NCBI RefSeq assembly: GCF_018687495.1
Contig: NZ_CP061293.1
Location: forward strand, 1,302,001-1,366,000
Source of the DNA: Polynucleobacter sp. MWH-Svant-W18
Lineage (GTDB): Bacteria; Pseudomonadota; Gammaproteobacteria; Burkholderiales; Burkholderiaceae
Reading direction: 5' to 3'
Length of the DNA stretch: 64,000 bases
The translations under genes were made by a program, and so were the position numbers. Shown here piece after piece: positions 56,944 through 64,000 of the stretch. The notes beneath the pieces were generated by a model that ran no database searches, was not told where the DNA came from, and saw only the letters and a program-made list of their open reading frames with translations. Position 1 is the stretch's first letter. Each line of letters starts with the position of its first letter.

Positions 56944-57605
56944 TCGATTGCAATCTTTATGGCGGCAGCACTTACCCAAGGTACAAATGCTAAAGCCAAA
57001 ATCAATAAAGCGCCCAGCAATGAGAAATGCCCCGATATATTCAGACCAACACTATTTGCATAGACCGCACCAGCACCAAAAATTAATACGGGAACATACA
57101 AAGGCAAAATTAATAGGCTCATCAATACGCTTCCACCCCTAAGACCCAAAGTCAGTGCAGCCCCAATAGAGCCTAGCAAGGATAGCACTGGCGTACCCAA
57201 CAAAAGTGATGCCATCAGCACATATAAGGAGTCTGCATCCAAGTCAAACTGAATACCAATAATCGGAGCCAGTATGACCAGAGGAAGGCCGCAAACAAGC
57301 CAATGAGCCATAATTTTTCCAGAAACCAATAAGACTAGGGGCTGTGGCGCTAACACTAACTGCTCCAGAGTGCCGTCTTGATAGTCAGAAGCAAACATGC
57401 GATGAAGCCCAAGCAAGGTTGACAGTAAAGCAGCAACCCAAATCACTCCGGGAGCAACCTTTCGGAGCAAAGCAGGATCGGCACCGATTCCCAATGGGAA
57501 AAGACTCGTCACAACAACAAAGAAAAATAATGCTGTCAGGACCTCACTCTTGCGACGCATCACCAAGAGAAGATCGCGCTGAATAATGGCAAACATTGCG
57601 TTCAT
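56940..57605 (-). CDS. ccmB: Haem exporter membrane subunit CcmB
   Basis: 221 residues with six helices. RDLLLVMRRKSEVLTALFFFVVVTSLFPLGIG opens the family fold. Partner of the CcmA ATPase. Overlaps ccmA by 4 bases. Confidence 0.94.
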   Translation of the reverse strand: MNAMFAIIQRDLLLVMRRKSEVLTALFFFVVVTSLFPLGIGADPALLRKVAPGVIWVAALLSTLLGLHRMFASDYQDGTLEQLVLAPQPLVLLVSGKIMAHWLVCGLPLVILAPIIGIQFDLDADSLYVLMASLLLGTPVLSLLGSIGAALTLGLRGGSVLMSLLILPLYVPVLIFGAGAVYANSVGLNISGHFSLLGALLILALAFVPWVSAAAIKIAIE

Positions 57606-58249
57606 AGCTCAAGCACCCGAACACTTGGCAGGCTTACCGTCTGATGACTTGTTAGAACTACTAAGCCACCATCTGAAAGATGCTCAGCAATCAAATCTTG
57701 TAAGGCATTTACTGCCTTGGAATCTAAAGCGTTAAAGGGTTCATCCAAAATCCACAACTTGGCCTGGCGGGTCAACATACGCGCCATTAAAAGGCGACGT
57801 TTTTGCCCAGCAGACAAACAATGCACTGGTAAATTTTCACGTCCGCGTAGACCAAAGCGCCACAATGTAGTCAAGGCTTTTTCAAGGGGCAAGGCAACAT
57901 CATCTAACTCTGCATACATCTTCAGATTTTCTATCGCACTGAGATCTTCTTTTAAAGCATCTCTGTGCCCCAAAAATAGTAGCTCACGGTGATATGCCAG
58001 AGAGTCCAACCCGATGGATTGATTCCCCCAAAGCACCTCACCAGACTCAGGTTTAGATAGGCCAGTCAAAATACGCAAAAGACTGGTTTTGCCAACGCCA
58101 TTCTCACCACGAACATGTAAGCACTGACCAGCAGAAACCGATAGATCGAGCCCAGAAAATAGTTGCCGTTCACCACGCACACAGCTCAGTCCTCGGGCTT
58201 CGAGTGCCAAGGTAGTTTTGCTAGAGGTCGGGGAAATGGTGGCTGTCAT
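57602..58249 (-). CDS. ccmA: Cytochrome c biogenesis ATPase CcmA
   Basis: 215 residues, an ABC ATPase with Walker A GENGVGKTS, signature LSAGQKRRL and Walker B WILDEPF. It drives release of haem-loaded CcmE from CcmCD. It is the first gene of ccmABCDEFGHI. No SD is visible; an 8-pair hairpin lies 7 bases upstream of the ATG, close to the predicted 5' end of the mRNA. Confidence 0.95.
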   Translation of the reverse strand: MTATISPTSSKTTLALEARGLSCVRGERQLFSGLDLSVSAGQCLHVRGENGVGKTSLLRILTGLSKPESGEVLWGNQSIGLDSLAYHRELLFLGHRDALKEDLSAIENLKMYAELDDVALPLEKALTTLWRFGLRGRENLPVHCLSAGQKRRLLMARMLTRQAKLWILDEPFNALDSKAVNALQDLIAEHLSDGGLVVLTSHQTVSLPSVRVLEL

Positions 58250-58256
58250 GTAAGGC

Positions 58257-58280
58257 TGCGGTGCGAATCAAAGCACCGCA
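58257..58280 (-). other. Hairpin at the 5' end of the ccmA leader
   Basis: Eight perfect pairs (TGCGGTGC at 58257-58264 with GCACCGCA at 58273-58280) around an 8-base loop. The predicted transcript starts near 58277, so nearly the whole leader folds into it and it covers the usual SD position. Confidence 0.55.
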
Positions 58281-58283
58281 TGC

Positions 58284-58312
58284 ATTGTCCAAGAGCACTC
58301 ATAGGCTGTCAA
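58284..58312 (-). promoter_or_regulatory. Sigma70 promoter of the ccm operon
   Basis: On the minus strand TTGACA (58312-58307, exact consensus), a 17-base spacer, and GACAAT (58289-58284, 4 of 6). Predicted start near 58277, leader about 28 bases. A second TATAAT lies further upstream (about 58364-58369) but lacks a matching -35. Confidence 0.7.
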
Positions 58313-58390
58313 ACAACTGAAAACGGGTTTAAAAAATAATCTCTTTAAATTCAGATACTTACAGAATTATAACCCGAGCAAGGCTTTGAA

Positions 58391-58417
58391 ATAAAAAGCC
58401 CCGCTTCTGCGGGGCTT
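58391..58417 (-). terminator. Intrinsic terminator after the quinone oxidoreductase gene
   Basis: Stem AAGCCCCGC (58396-58404) with GCGGGGCTT (58409-58417), 4-base loop, then a T-rich tract on the minus strand, 20 bases after the stop codon at 58437. Confidence 0.85.
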
Positions 58418-58436
58418 AGATCTCAGAAAGGCCATC

Positions 58437-59417
58437 TTAAGGAATCATCACGATTGCGCCAGAGACTTTTCTGCCCTCGGCGGCACGGTGAGCATCAGCA
58501 GCTTCCTCAAGAGGAAACTTCGCACCAATTTGCACCTTCACCATTCCCTTAGCGATAGCCTCAAACACTGCCTTCGCATTTTCTTGCAGTAGTGCAGGGG
58601 TCGCATTGTGTGGAAATACAGAAGGTCTAGTTAAAAACAGGCAGCCCTTCTTATTTAATATCTCTGGCTGAATCTCTGGAGCCGGACCAGATGCGGCGCC
58701 AAATAACGCAACCGTGCCAAATGGAGCCGTGCAATCCAAGGAACCCAAGAAAGTAGTCTTAGCCACTGAGTCATACACCACATTCGCCTTCTTACCACCC
58801 GTTGCTTTGATCACCTCTTCGACCCAGTTCGGCTGAGAGTAATCGACCACTGCATCACAACCCGCTTCTTTAGCAGCAGCAACTTTTGCTTGTGAACCTA
58901 CCGTACCAACCACAAATGCACCAAGCGCTTTGGCCCAACCAGCCAGAATTTGACCAACACCACCAGCAGCGGCGTGAACCAACACAATATCGCCAGCTTT
59001 TACTTTATAAGTTTTTTGGACCAGGTATTGCGCTGTCATCGCTTTGAAGAAAACAGCGGCGGCAACCTCATCTGAGACATTGTCTGGTACGGGAACCAAT
59101 TTATCGGCGGCGACATTGCGTGCACTTGCATACGCCCCAATGCCGGCATTCATATACATCACACGATCACCAACCTTGAAGCTCGTAACTCCTTCACCCA
59201 AGGCCTCAACAACACCAACTGCCTCATGGCCCAGACCAGTCGGAAGATCAAGTGGATAAACCCCGGAGCGTTGATATACATCGATAAAGTTAAAACCAAT
59301 TGCAGTTTGGCGAATTTGTACTTCACCCTTTGCTGGCGGAGGCAACTCTTTATCGATTACCTGGATTACATCGGCACTACCCAATGCAGAAAGACTAACT
59401 ACTCGAGCTTTTGTCAC
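58437..59417 (-). CDS. qor: NADPH:quinone oxidoreductase (MDR family)
   Basis: 326 residues. A zinc-free medium-chain reductase with DVYQRSGVYPLDLPTGLGHEAVGVV at the start and the cofactor motif AAAGGVGQILAGWAKALGA. One-electron or two-electron reduction of quinones with NADPH. Neighbours sodC and the DUF2452 remnant suggest a redox stress setting, which is an inference. The adjacent gene ends 34 bases upstream. Confidence 0.9.
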   Translation of the reverse strand: MTKARVVSLSALGSADVIQVIDKELPPPAKGEVQIRQTAIGFNFIDVYQRSGVYPLDLPTGLGHEAVGVVEALGEGVTSFKVGDRVMYMNAGIGAYASARNVAADKLVPVPDNVSDEVAAAVFFKAMTAQYLVQKTYKVKAGDIVLVHAAAGGVGQILAGWAKALGAFVVGTVGSQAKVAAAKEAGCDAVVDYSQPNWVEEVIKATGGKKANVVYDSVAKTTFLGSLDCTAPFGTVALFGAASGPAPEIQPEILNKKGCLFLTRPSVFPHNATPALLQENAKAVFEAIAKGMVKVQIGAKFPLEEAADAHRAAEGRKVSGAIVMIP

Positions 59418-59451
59418 ATGTCACCTATGTTTGTTATTAAATAGAAAAAAA

Positions 59452-59886
59452 TCATACAGTAAGGGCGCCTTCTTCAACTACAGCCCAAGTACTATCACCC
59501 AGCTTCTTCACGGCCATGGAGTAGTTCCAACCATCTGGAATCCCGCAACTCCATTCTTTAGGACCATTCTGTATCAGTACGTTGACTGCATTTCTGCTGT
59601 CGTAATACAAGTGATAGATTTTCCCGTGAATGGGATTAAAACCAAACTTTGCACTATGCACCATCTCGGTTGCATCAAGTCGTGCTTGTAGGGCGCGGGC
59701 TTGTTTCATTAATACTTCGGCTTGCTCCATGATGCGCTCATACTCTTGCTTAGCATTTTACCGCGCAACATTGACAGCCTTATCTTTTTCTTCAACTACT
59801 TTAATGGGAGCAAATACAGGAGCCCCAACTTCCATGGGATATTCAATTCCAGCATGTCTTGCTGGATCAGTATCTTCTATTCTCAT
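59452..59886 (-). pseudogene. DUF2452-like gene interrupted by one in-frame TAA
   Basis: Reading the minus strand from ATG 59886 (AGGGG SD at 5 bases) gives 42 codons, MRIEDTDPARHAGIEYPMEV through VNVAR, then TAA at 59760-59758, then 101 further codons in the same frame: NAKQEYERIMEQAEVLMKQA through ALTV. The second part carries the DUF2452 core (MVHSAKFGFNPIHGKIYHLYY and KKLGDSTWAVVEE). The TAA stands where DUF2452 relatives have a tyrosine as I recall them (RYNA), one base away from TAT or TAC. The second part could start on its own at ATG 59730 (92 residues), but without a proper SD. Function of the family unknown. Confidence 0.7.
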
Positions 59887-59917
59887 CGATGCCCCTGCAT
59901 TTCCTTCAAATACTTAT

Positions 59918-60451
59918 TTACTTAATTAAACCGCAGGCAATACGTGGACCAGAATTTCCAGCAGGCTGTGATTTGTAGTCATCTGGGTCACGGTGAACCA
60001 CGACAGAGCGCCCCACAATTCCAGTTGGGCCTGTATTTACCGCAAAACCATGCAAGGTGGCTGTGTAATTTGCATTGCCACTCGCATCCGACTTAATGTT
60101 CGGCAAATCACCAGCATGGTTCATGCCGCTATTTGGCATTCCGTGCGCTTTAGTTTCAGGATTGAAGTGGCCACCTGCACTCACTGCATCTGGCGAAGAG
60201 CAATCACCTTTTTCATGCACATGAAAGCCCTGCTCTGCATTTGGCTTCAGACCAGAAAATTTTCCATTAATCAATACATCATTCCCCTGCCAAACAAATG
60301 TCACTTCACCTTTTGCAGTAGAGCCTGACTTTGACTCTAGGCTTGCGTTTGCTTTTTGACCAGTGCCCTGCTCCATCGATTGACAAGCAACCAAGGCAAG
60401 TAATCCAGCCAGAGATAACCCCAGTGAAATCATTTTAAATTTGCGATTCAT
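59918..60451 (-). CDS. sodC: Cu/Zn superoxide dismutase (lipoprotein)
   Basis: 177 residues from the ATG at 60451; the ATG at 60457 directly abuts the AGGAG, while 60451 has it at 6 bases. Lipobox LLALVAC at about 14-20 puts it in the outer or inner membrane facing the periplasm. GFHVHEKGDCSSPDAVSAGGHFNP holds the copper and zinc histidines and the disulfide cysteine, and GRSVVVHRDPDDY the later ligands. It removes superoxide. Confidence 0.93.
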   Translation of the reverse strand: MNRKFKMISLGLSLAGLLALVACQSMEQGTGQKANASLESKSGSTAKGEVTFVWQGNDVLINGKFSGLKPNAEQGFHVHEKGDCSSPDAVSAGGHFNPETKAHGMPNSGMNHAGDLPNIKSDASGNANYTATLHGFAVNTGPTGIVGRSVVVHRDPDDYKSQPAGNSGPRIACGLIK

Positions 60452-60545
60452 CTTCATCTCCTAGATATTTCTACGTTGATTAAAGCCTTATGAAATGCTC
60501 TTTGGCACTTTTGAGTAAAGTGTGACACAAATCAAAGCTATCCGC

Positions 60546-61094
60546 TTACCGCTTGTAAAAGCTCAGGGTTACCTCTCCAAGCTCAATGCCAAACTTACTC
60601 ATTTTGGCCTTATTTAGCATCACCTTGGGGGCAACCAGATACATCCAGTCATTAAATTGCACATGGTAAACAGTGCCGTCTACCGGCAAGGCCAAGGTAT
60701 AGGTCCAATTTAAAGCGTTACCAGCTAACTCCCCCTGAGCATCGCCAACGACGTCATCTGCTCGGCCGATATATTTACCTGGTCCCTGCTCAATGAGAGT
60801 CCAAACGCGTTTTTGCTTGCTACCATCCGAATACTCAAAGCTCTCATCCAGCGTGCCTACTTTTTTACCATCAACTACCTTCCAATCGGCCTTAATGAGA
60901 ACTGTAAAACGCTTCTTCACTTCACCACTTCGGTCTGTAAATATTCCATAGGCATCAATCGTCCCTGAAAAATACTCACTCATATCTAGAGCAGGTTTCT
61001 CATTAGCATATTGCTGGACACTCGGACCGGCACAAGCAAGCAAGAAAATTGCTGTCGCCAAAATTACCAATAACTTAAAAATAGAGTGGATCAT
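60546..61094 (-). CDS. DUF3833 family lipoprotein
   Basis: 182 residues. Signal with lipobox FLLACAG (C about 21), then a beta-rich domain with MSEYFSGTIDAYGIFTDRSGEVKKRF and YVLPVDGTVYHVQFNDWMYL-like sequence typical of DUF3833. It starts one base after the chalcone-isomerase-like gene ends, so the two are cotranscribed. Function unknown. Confidence 0.85.
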   Translation of the reverse strand: MIHSIFKLLVILATAIFLLACAGPSVQQYANEKPALDMSEYFSGTIDAYGIFTDRSGEVKKRFTVLIKADWKVVDGKKVGTLDESFEYSDGSKQKRVWTLIEQGPGKYIGRADDVVGDAQGELAGNALNWTYTLALPVDGTVYHVQFNDWMYLVAPKVMLNKAKMSKFGIELGEVTLSFYKR

Positions 61095-61643
61095 TTAGCA
61101 AGCCTCATTAAAAATAGGTGGGGAACAACTTTGACCCAATAGGTCTTTACGTAATTTAGGTGCGCTCGTTTTTGGATCTAACCAGATACCAAAAAAAGCT
61201 TTTGAAAAATCTGCTCCTGGAACTTGGGCGATCCGTTTGCCATCATGATAAAAAAGGGTTCCCTGGGGTGGGTTATAGACTGCAGTCAATGTCTGGCCAG
61301 ATTCTATATCTGGCAGAAAGTTCGCCAACTCTTTTCCCCACAAGCTTGCTTGCGCCTCAGGCACGCCAATCTTTTTCATTTCCTCAACACTACGATTGGC
61401 AATTGAAACTCCACTAAATGACTTGTGATAGCGGATATCTAAAGCAAACTCTGATGATGCTGGGTTGGCAGAACGATAGAAAGACGCATCGTAGATATGA
61501 AAACCCCACCAATTCAGCTTTCCACTGCCTTGTAGTTTTGCAGAACTGAGTGCACTATCAATGTGGGCTGTATCACGAGCAAAGCTAGAAAAAGCAAAGC
61601 AAAAAAGAAGAGTAAAGCTTAAGGCAATTTTCAGAATTCTCAT
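61095..61643 (-). CDS. Chalcone isomerase-fold periplasmic protein
   Basis: 182 residues. Signal peptide (about 1-22), then the CHI-like fold: LQGSGKLNWWGFHIYDASFYRS and IRYHKSFSGVSIANRSVEEM. Bacterial members of this group are not expected to act on flavonoids; fatty-acid binding has been proposed for relatives. The start overlaps the DUF393 stop (ATGA). Confidence 0.85.
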   Translation of the reverse strand: MRILKIALSFTLLFCFAFSSFARDTAHIDSALSSAKLQGSGKLNWWGFHIYDASFYRSANPASSEFALDIRYHKSFSGVSIANRSVEEMKKIGVPEAQASLWGKELANFLPDIESGQTLTAVYNPPQGTLFYHDGKRIAQVPGADFSKAFFGIWLDPKTSAPKLRKDLLGQSCSPPIFNEAC

Positions 61644-62050
61644 GATCTAGCCTTCGAGGCAGTAATCTTCACTAGATATAAAGCAGCTGGACCAAACAGA
61701 CTGGAGATTGCATGTCGGTTCTTAGCAAAGAATCGGTATGCGAGCCGCAATGACGGCTGGAGCGCCTTTCTAGAAAAGACCCAAGCCAAGAATGGCAAGT
61801 TAGCTCTGCGATAGGCCTCTGGAAATACCGCCGCACCCTCTATTAAGCCACCGCTTTCATATTGCGCGTACATCGCTGCTAATGCTTGGTCGCAAGAAAT
61901 CCCGATCGTATCCGAATGAAATTGCTCAGAATGAACATCAACAAACTCCAATAGGCCAGCTTGATTTCTTCTTGACAAAAACAGAATTTCCGCTTGGCAC
62001 AAAGGGCAAGAGCCATCGTAAAACAGAGTGAGTTTTTCTAGTGAAGTCAT
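61640..62050 (-). CDS. DUF393 (DCC family) thiol-disulfide oxidoreductase-like protein
   Basis: 136 residues. LFYDGSCPLCQAEILFL carries the DxxCxxC motif (C15, C18) at the N-terminus, and the remainder is a thioredoxin-like fold with a hydrophobic C-terminal helix. It is the first gene of the DUF393-CHI-DUF3833 operon. Redox partner unknown. Confidence 0.88.
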   Translation of the reverse strand: MTSLEKLTLFYDGSCPLCQAEILFLSRRNQAGLLEFVDVHSEQFHSDTIGISCDQALAAMYAQYESGGLIEGAAVFPEAYRRANLPFLAWVFSRKALQPSLRLAYRFFAKNRHAISSLFGPAALYLVKITASKARS

Positions 62051-62109
62051 CGCTGAGCAAGTTTACGGCTTATTGAATAAACTAGCTGAGAACACACTCA
62101 AAGGAAGTC

Positions 62110-62484
62110 ATGAACAAAGAAGTTGCCCTAAACGTATTTGGAGAGCCGCTCATTCCCTGCTCTTTTGCCCCCCTTACGGGCTTCTTGCGTGATGGTTGCT
62201 GCAAAACCAATGAAGAGGATGTGGGTAGTCACTTAGTTTGTGCAGTGGTCACTACAGAATTTCTGCAATTTAGCCTTGAAAAAGGCAATGACTTAATTAC
62301 CCCCAGACCAGAATATCAATTTCCTGGCCTAGTTGCAGGAGACCAATGGTGTCTGTGCATAACTCGTTGGGTTGAAGCGGCCAAGGCCCACTGTGCACCG
62401 TTACTTAAACTGGAAAGTACCCATATTAAAGCGCTTGAGACGGTTCCTTTGGATATTTTGAAACAATATTCGAGTGAAATTTGA
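62110..62484 (+). CDS. DUF2237 family protein
   Basis: 124 residues. NVFGEPLIPCSFAPLTGFLRDGCC and GSHLVCAVVTTEFLQFSLEKGNDLITPRP are the family's conserved lines; cysteines in CCKT and CLC could bind a metal. The function is unknown. Its TGA overlaps the TTG start of the following deacetylase. Confidence 0.88.
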   Translation: MNKEVALNVFGEPLIPCSFAPLTGFLRDGCCKTNEEDVGSHLVCAVVTTEFLQFSLEKGNDLITPRPEYQFPGLVAGDQWCLCITRWVEAAKAHCAPLLKLESTHIKALETVPLDILKQYSSEI

Positions 62485-63380
62485 AGGCGTTTTATACCGA
62501 TCATTTCATATTACCGCTACCAGCAGGGCATCGCTTCCCAATGGAAAAGTATTCTCGTTTGAGAGATTTGGTCGCCACACTCGATGACATTGAACTCGTT
62601 GAAGCTCCCGCAGCAAGCGATACCCAAATTTTGTATGCACACGACCCTTCTTATCTCATCAAGATCATTGAAGGTAAATTAAGCGCAGAAGAACAAAGAG
62701 AGATTGGCTTTCCCTGGAGCGAGAAAATGGTGGAGCGCTCACGCCGCTCTGCTGGAGCTACCGTTGCAGCAGCTAAAAATGCTCTACAAGAAGGCATTGC
62801 AATTAATCTAGCTGGCGGTACCCATCACGCCTATCGCGATCTCGGCAGTGGCTTTTGCATCTTTAATGACTCTGCAATTGCTGCACGAACCCTACAAAAA
62901 GAAGTAAATGCAAAATTAAAGGTCGCCATTATTGATTTAGATGTTCATCAGGGCAATGGCACAGCAGCTATCTTGCAACAAGATCCCTCAATCTTTACGC
63001 TCTCGATTCATGGAGAAAACAATTTTCCATTCAAGAAGGAGTTGAGCGATTTAGACATTGGACTTCCTGATGGCTGTGATGACCAAACCTACTTACTAGC
63101 GCTAGAGGACAGCCTCAGTCAACTTGACTCCAGATTCAAGCCAGACTGCTTAATTTACCTTGCAGGTGCGGACCCCCATGAGGGCGACCGCTTAGGAAGA
63201 CTCAAACTGAGCAAAGAGGGAATGCGCTTAAGAGATGAGAGAGTTTTTGCTTTTGCACTCGATCAAAAACTACCCATCGCCATTTCAATGGCAGGCGGTT
63301 ACGGCAAGGAAATGGAATCCACCGTAGATATCCATTTCCAGACCATTAAGACCGCTCTGCACTTTCAGCAGCAATATTAA
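62481..63380 (+). CDS. Histone deacetylase family protein
   Basis: 299 residues from a TTG at 62481; the resulting N-terminus MKAFYTDHFILPLPAGHRFPM is the family's. Active site GGTHHA (catalytic histidines), GFCIFNDSAIAA, IIDLDVHQGNGTA (zinc) and LAGADPHEGDRLG. It belongs to a different branch from the protein at 2375-3295 (39% or less by eye, not computed). Coupled to DUF2237. Confidence 0.9.
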   Translation: MKAFYTDHFILPLPAGHRFPMEKYSRLRDLVATLDDIELVEAPAASDTQILYAHDPSYLIKIIEGKLSAEEQREIGFPWSEKMVERSRRSAGATVAAAKNALQEGIAINLAGGTHHAYRDLGSGFCIFNDSAIAARTLQKEVNAKLKVAIIDLDVHQGNGTAAILQQDPSIFTLSIHGENNFPFKKELSDLDIGLPDGCDDQTYLLALEDSLSQLDSRFKPDCLIYLAGADPHEGDRLGRLKLSKEGMRLRDERVFAFALDQKLPIAISMAGGYGKEMESTVDIHFQTIKTALHFQQQY

Positions 63381-63444
63381 ATATTGGAGGCATTCTCCAG
63401 ACTACAAGGGTTAAATGACTTAATCATAGTCACTCATCTAGTCT

Positions 63445-64000
63445 TTAATTAATTGAAATAACAGCTTGTGGCTTATCTAATTTGTAGTACTTGATTTCTT
63501 TTGCATTGACATCCATCTTCTTCATATCAAAAGAATAGATATTCGTAGTCTCAAACATTTTGAGGTAGTAGATCATATTTTTATTATCTGCAACGACGCT
63601 CCACTCCGTAACTTCAATACCGCCAGCACCACCACCATAAGCATTCGTTGCAGGTAAACTAATCGCACCTGGTGGAATATCAAAACTACCTAAGATGTGC
63701 CAAGCAGTATTAGTTTGTTGAGCTGTTGTGTAGCTAGAGGGAACCGACTTTGTTAAAAATAACGCACGGATAAAGCGACTTGGACTCAAATAATCTCCAG
63801 GCAAGCCATGCAGGCCACTGCCTGAGCTTGGGGGTACAAAACTGGCGCCATTGATGACTATGGGATTCTTCTCAACACTTGTGAGATTGGCATAATTCCC
63901 AATGTTGTTTAGTTGATCTCTGAATGCAGGATCATTGGTCATAACGCCAGTGGGATTATCAGTAATCACTAATTCACCCTTCAAATACTCAATCACAATG
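63445..64000 (-). CDS. Choloylglycine hydrolase / linear amide hydrolase family, C-terminal part
   Basis: About 185 codons of the 3' end; the start lies beyond 64000. IEYLKGELVITDNPTGVMTNDPAF is the conserved mid-protein line of this Ntn-hydrolase family, and VTEWSVVADNKNMIYYLKMF the C-terminal one. The N-terminal nucleophile cysteine is outside the window. Members cleave amide bonds in bile salts, penicillin V or acyl-homoserine lactones; the substrate here is unknown. Confidence 0.85.
   Translation of the reverse strand, partial: IVIEYLKGELVITDNPTGVMTNDPAFRDQLNNIGNYANLTSVEKNPIVINGASFVPPSSGSGLHGLPGDYLSPSRFIRALFLTKSVPSSYTTAQQTNTAWHILGSFDIPPGAISLPATNAYGGGAGGIEVTEWSVVADNKNMIYYLKMFETTNIYSFDMKKMDVNAKEIKYYKLDKPQAVISIN

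Noticed and set aside
59730..59816. Short minus-strand frame starting ATGCTAAGC as a separate gene
   Set aside because: Only about 16 codons in another frame inside the DUF2452 gene, with no SD or conservation signal.
1..64000. tRNA genes, rRNA, CRISPR arrays, insertion sequences or prophage
   Set aside because: I searched for T-arm sequences, short regularly spaced repeats, transposase motifs and integrase motifs; the only GTTCGA-type arm belongs to tmRNA, and no other sign was found by eye.

Overview
The window reads as chromosomal DNA of a free-living betaproteobacterium of the Burkholderiaceae, most like Polynucleobacter. The evidence is moderate AT content, short intergenic gaps, the betaproteobacterial gene string gyrA-serC-pheA-hisC-tyrA-aroA-cmk-rpsA-ihfB-lapB-ugd-hldA-hldD-comEA-cysM, a one-piece tmRNA with the tag ANDERYALAA, and many orphan Bug/TctC-type binding proteins. 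The genus is an inference from these features, not from a database search. No insertion sequence, prophage, CRISPR array or rRNA was seen, and no gene-free stretch exceeds about 190 bases.

Layout. 1-3.3 kb: the 3' part of etfB, an acyl-CoA ligase and a histone-deacetylase-fold deacetylase. 3.4-6 kb: a lytic transglycosylase (mltB-like), cysM and a ComEA-like protein. 6.1-21.9 kb, all on the minus strand: LPS heptose and UDP-glucuronate synthesis (hldD, hldA, ugd), lapB, ihfB, rpsA, cmk, the aromatic/serine genes and gyrA. Several of these genes are joined by one-base TAATG stop/start overlaps. 22-24.5 kb: ompA-like, ubiG, gph and ssrA on the plus strand. 24.6-33.5 kb: an accessory metabolic mix (methyltransferase, AhpD-like protein, two Bug receptors, trhO, a D-2-hydroxyacid dehydrogenase, a two-gene chromate transporter, fluC, an extradiol dioxygenase, two unannotated microproteins and an M50 protease). 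33.5-39 kb: cytochrome c', a cytochrome b, an M23 endopeptidase, UspA, a DUF2177 protein and a SulP transporter.

39-48.4 kb is a complete cbb3 oxidase locus: ccoI-ccoS, then ccoN-O-Q-P-G, a short FixH/CcoH and a small membrane protein. An FNR-type regulator gene faces it. A perfect FNR box (TTGAT-N4-ATCAA) lies at exactly class II spacing before ccoN, and a second perfect box lies before the cytochrome b gene. 51.5-58.3 kb is a complete system I cytochrome c maturation operon, ccmABCDEFGHI, with a recognisable sigma70 promoter. Together these supply haem insertion, copper loading, the oxidase and its oxygen-sensing control.

58.4-64 kb holds a quinone oxidoreductase, a DUF2452 gene broken by one in-frame stop, a Cu/Zn superoxide dismutase, a DUF393/chalcone-isomerase-fold/DUF3833 operon, a divergent DUF2237-deacetylase pair, and the 3' part of a choloylglycine-hydrolase-family gene. 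I found no clearly new system. The most interesting leads are the DUF2452 gene with its single stop, the predicted leaderless FNR-controlled cytochrome b, the DUF393-CHI-DUF3833 operon, and the two microproteins at 32.4-32.8 kb.
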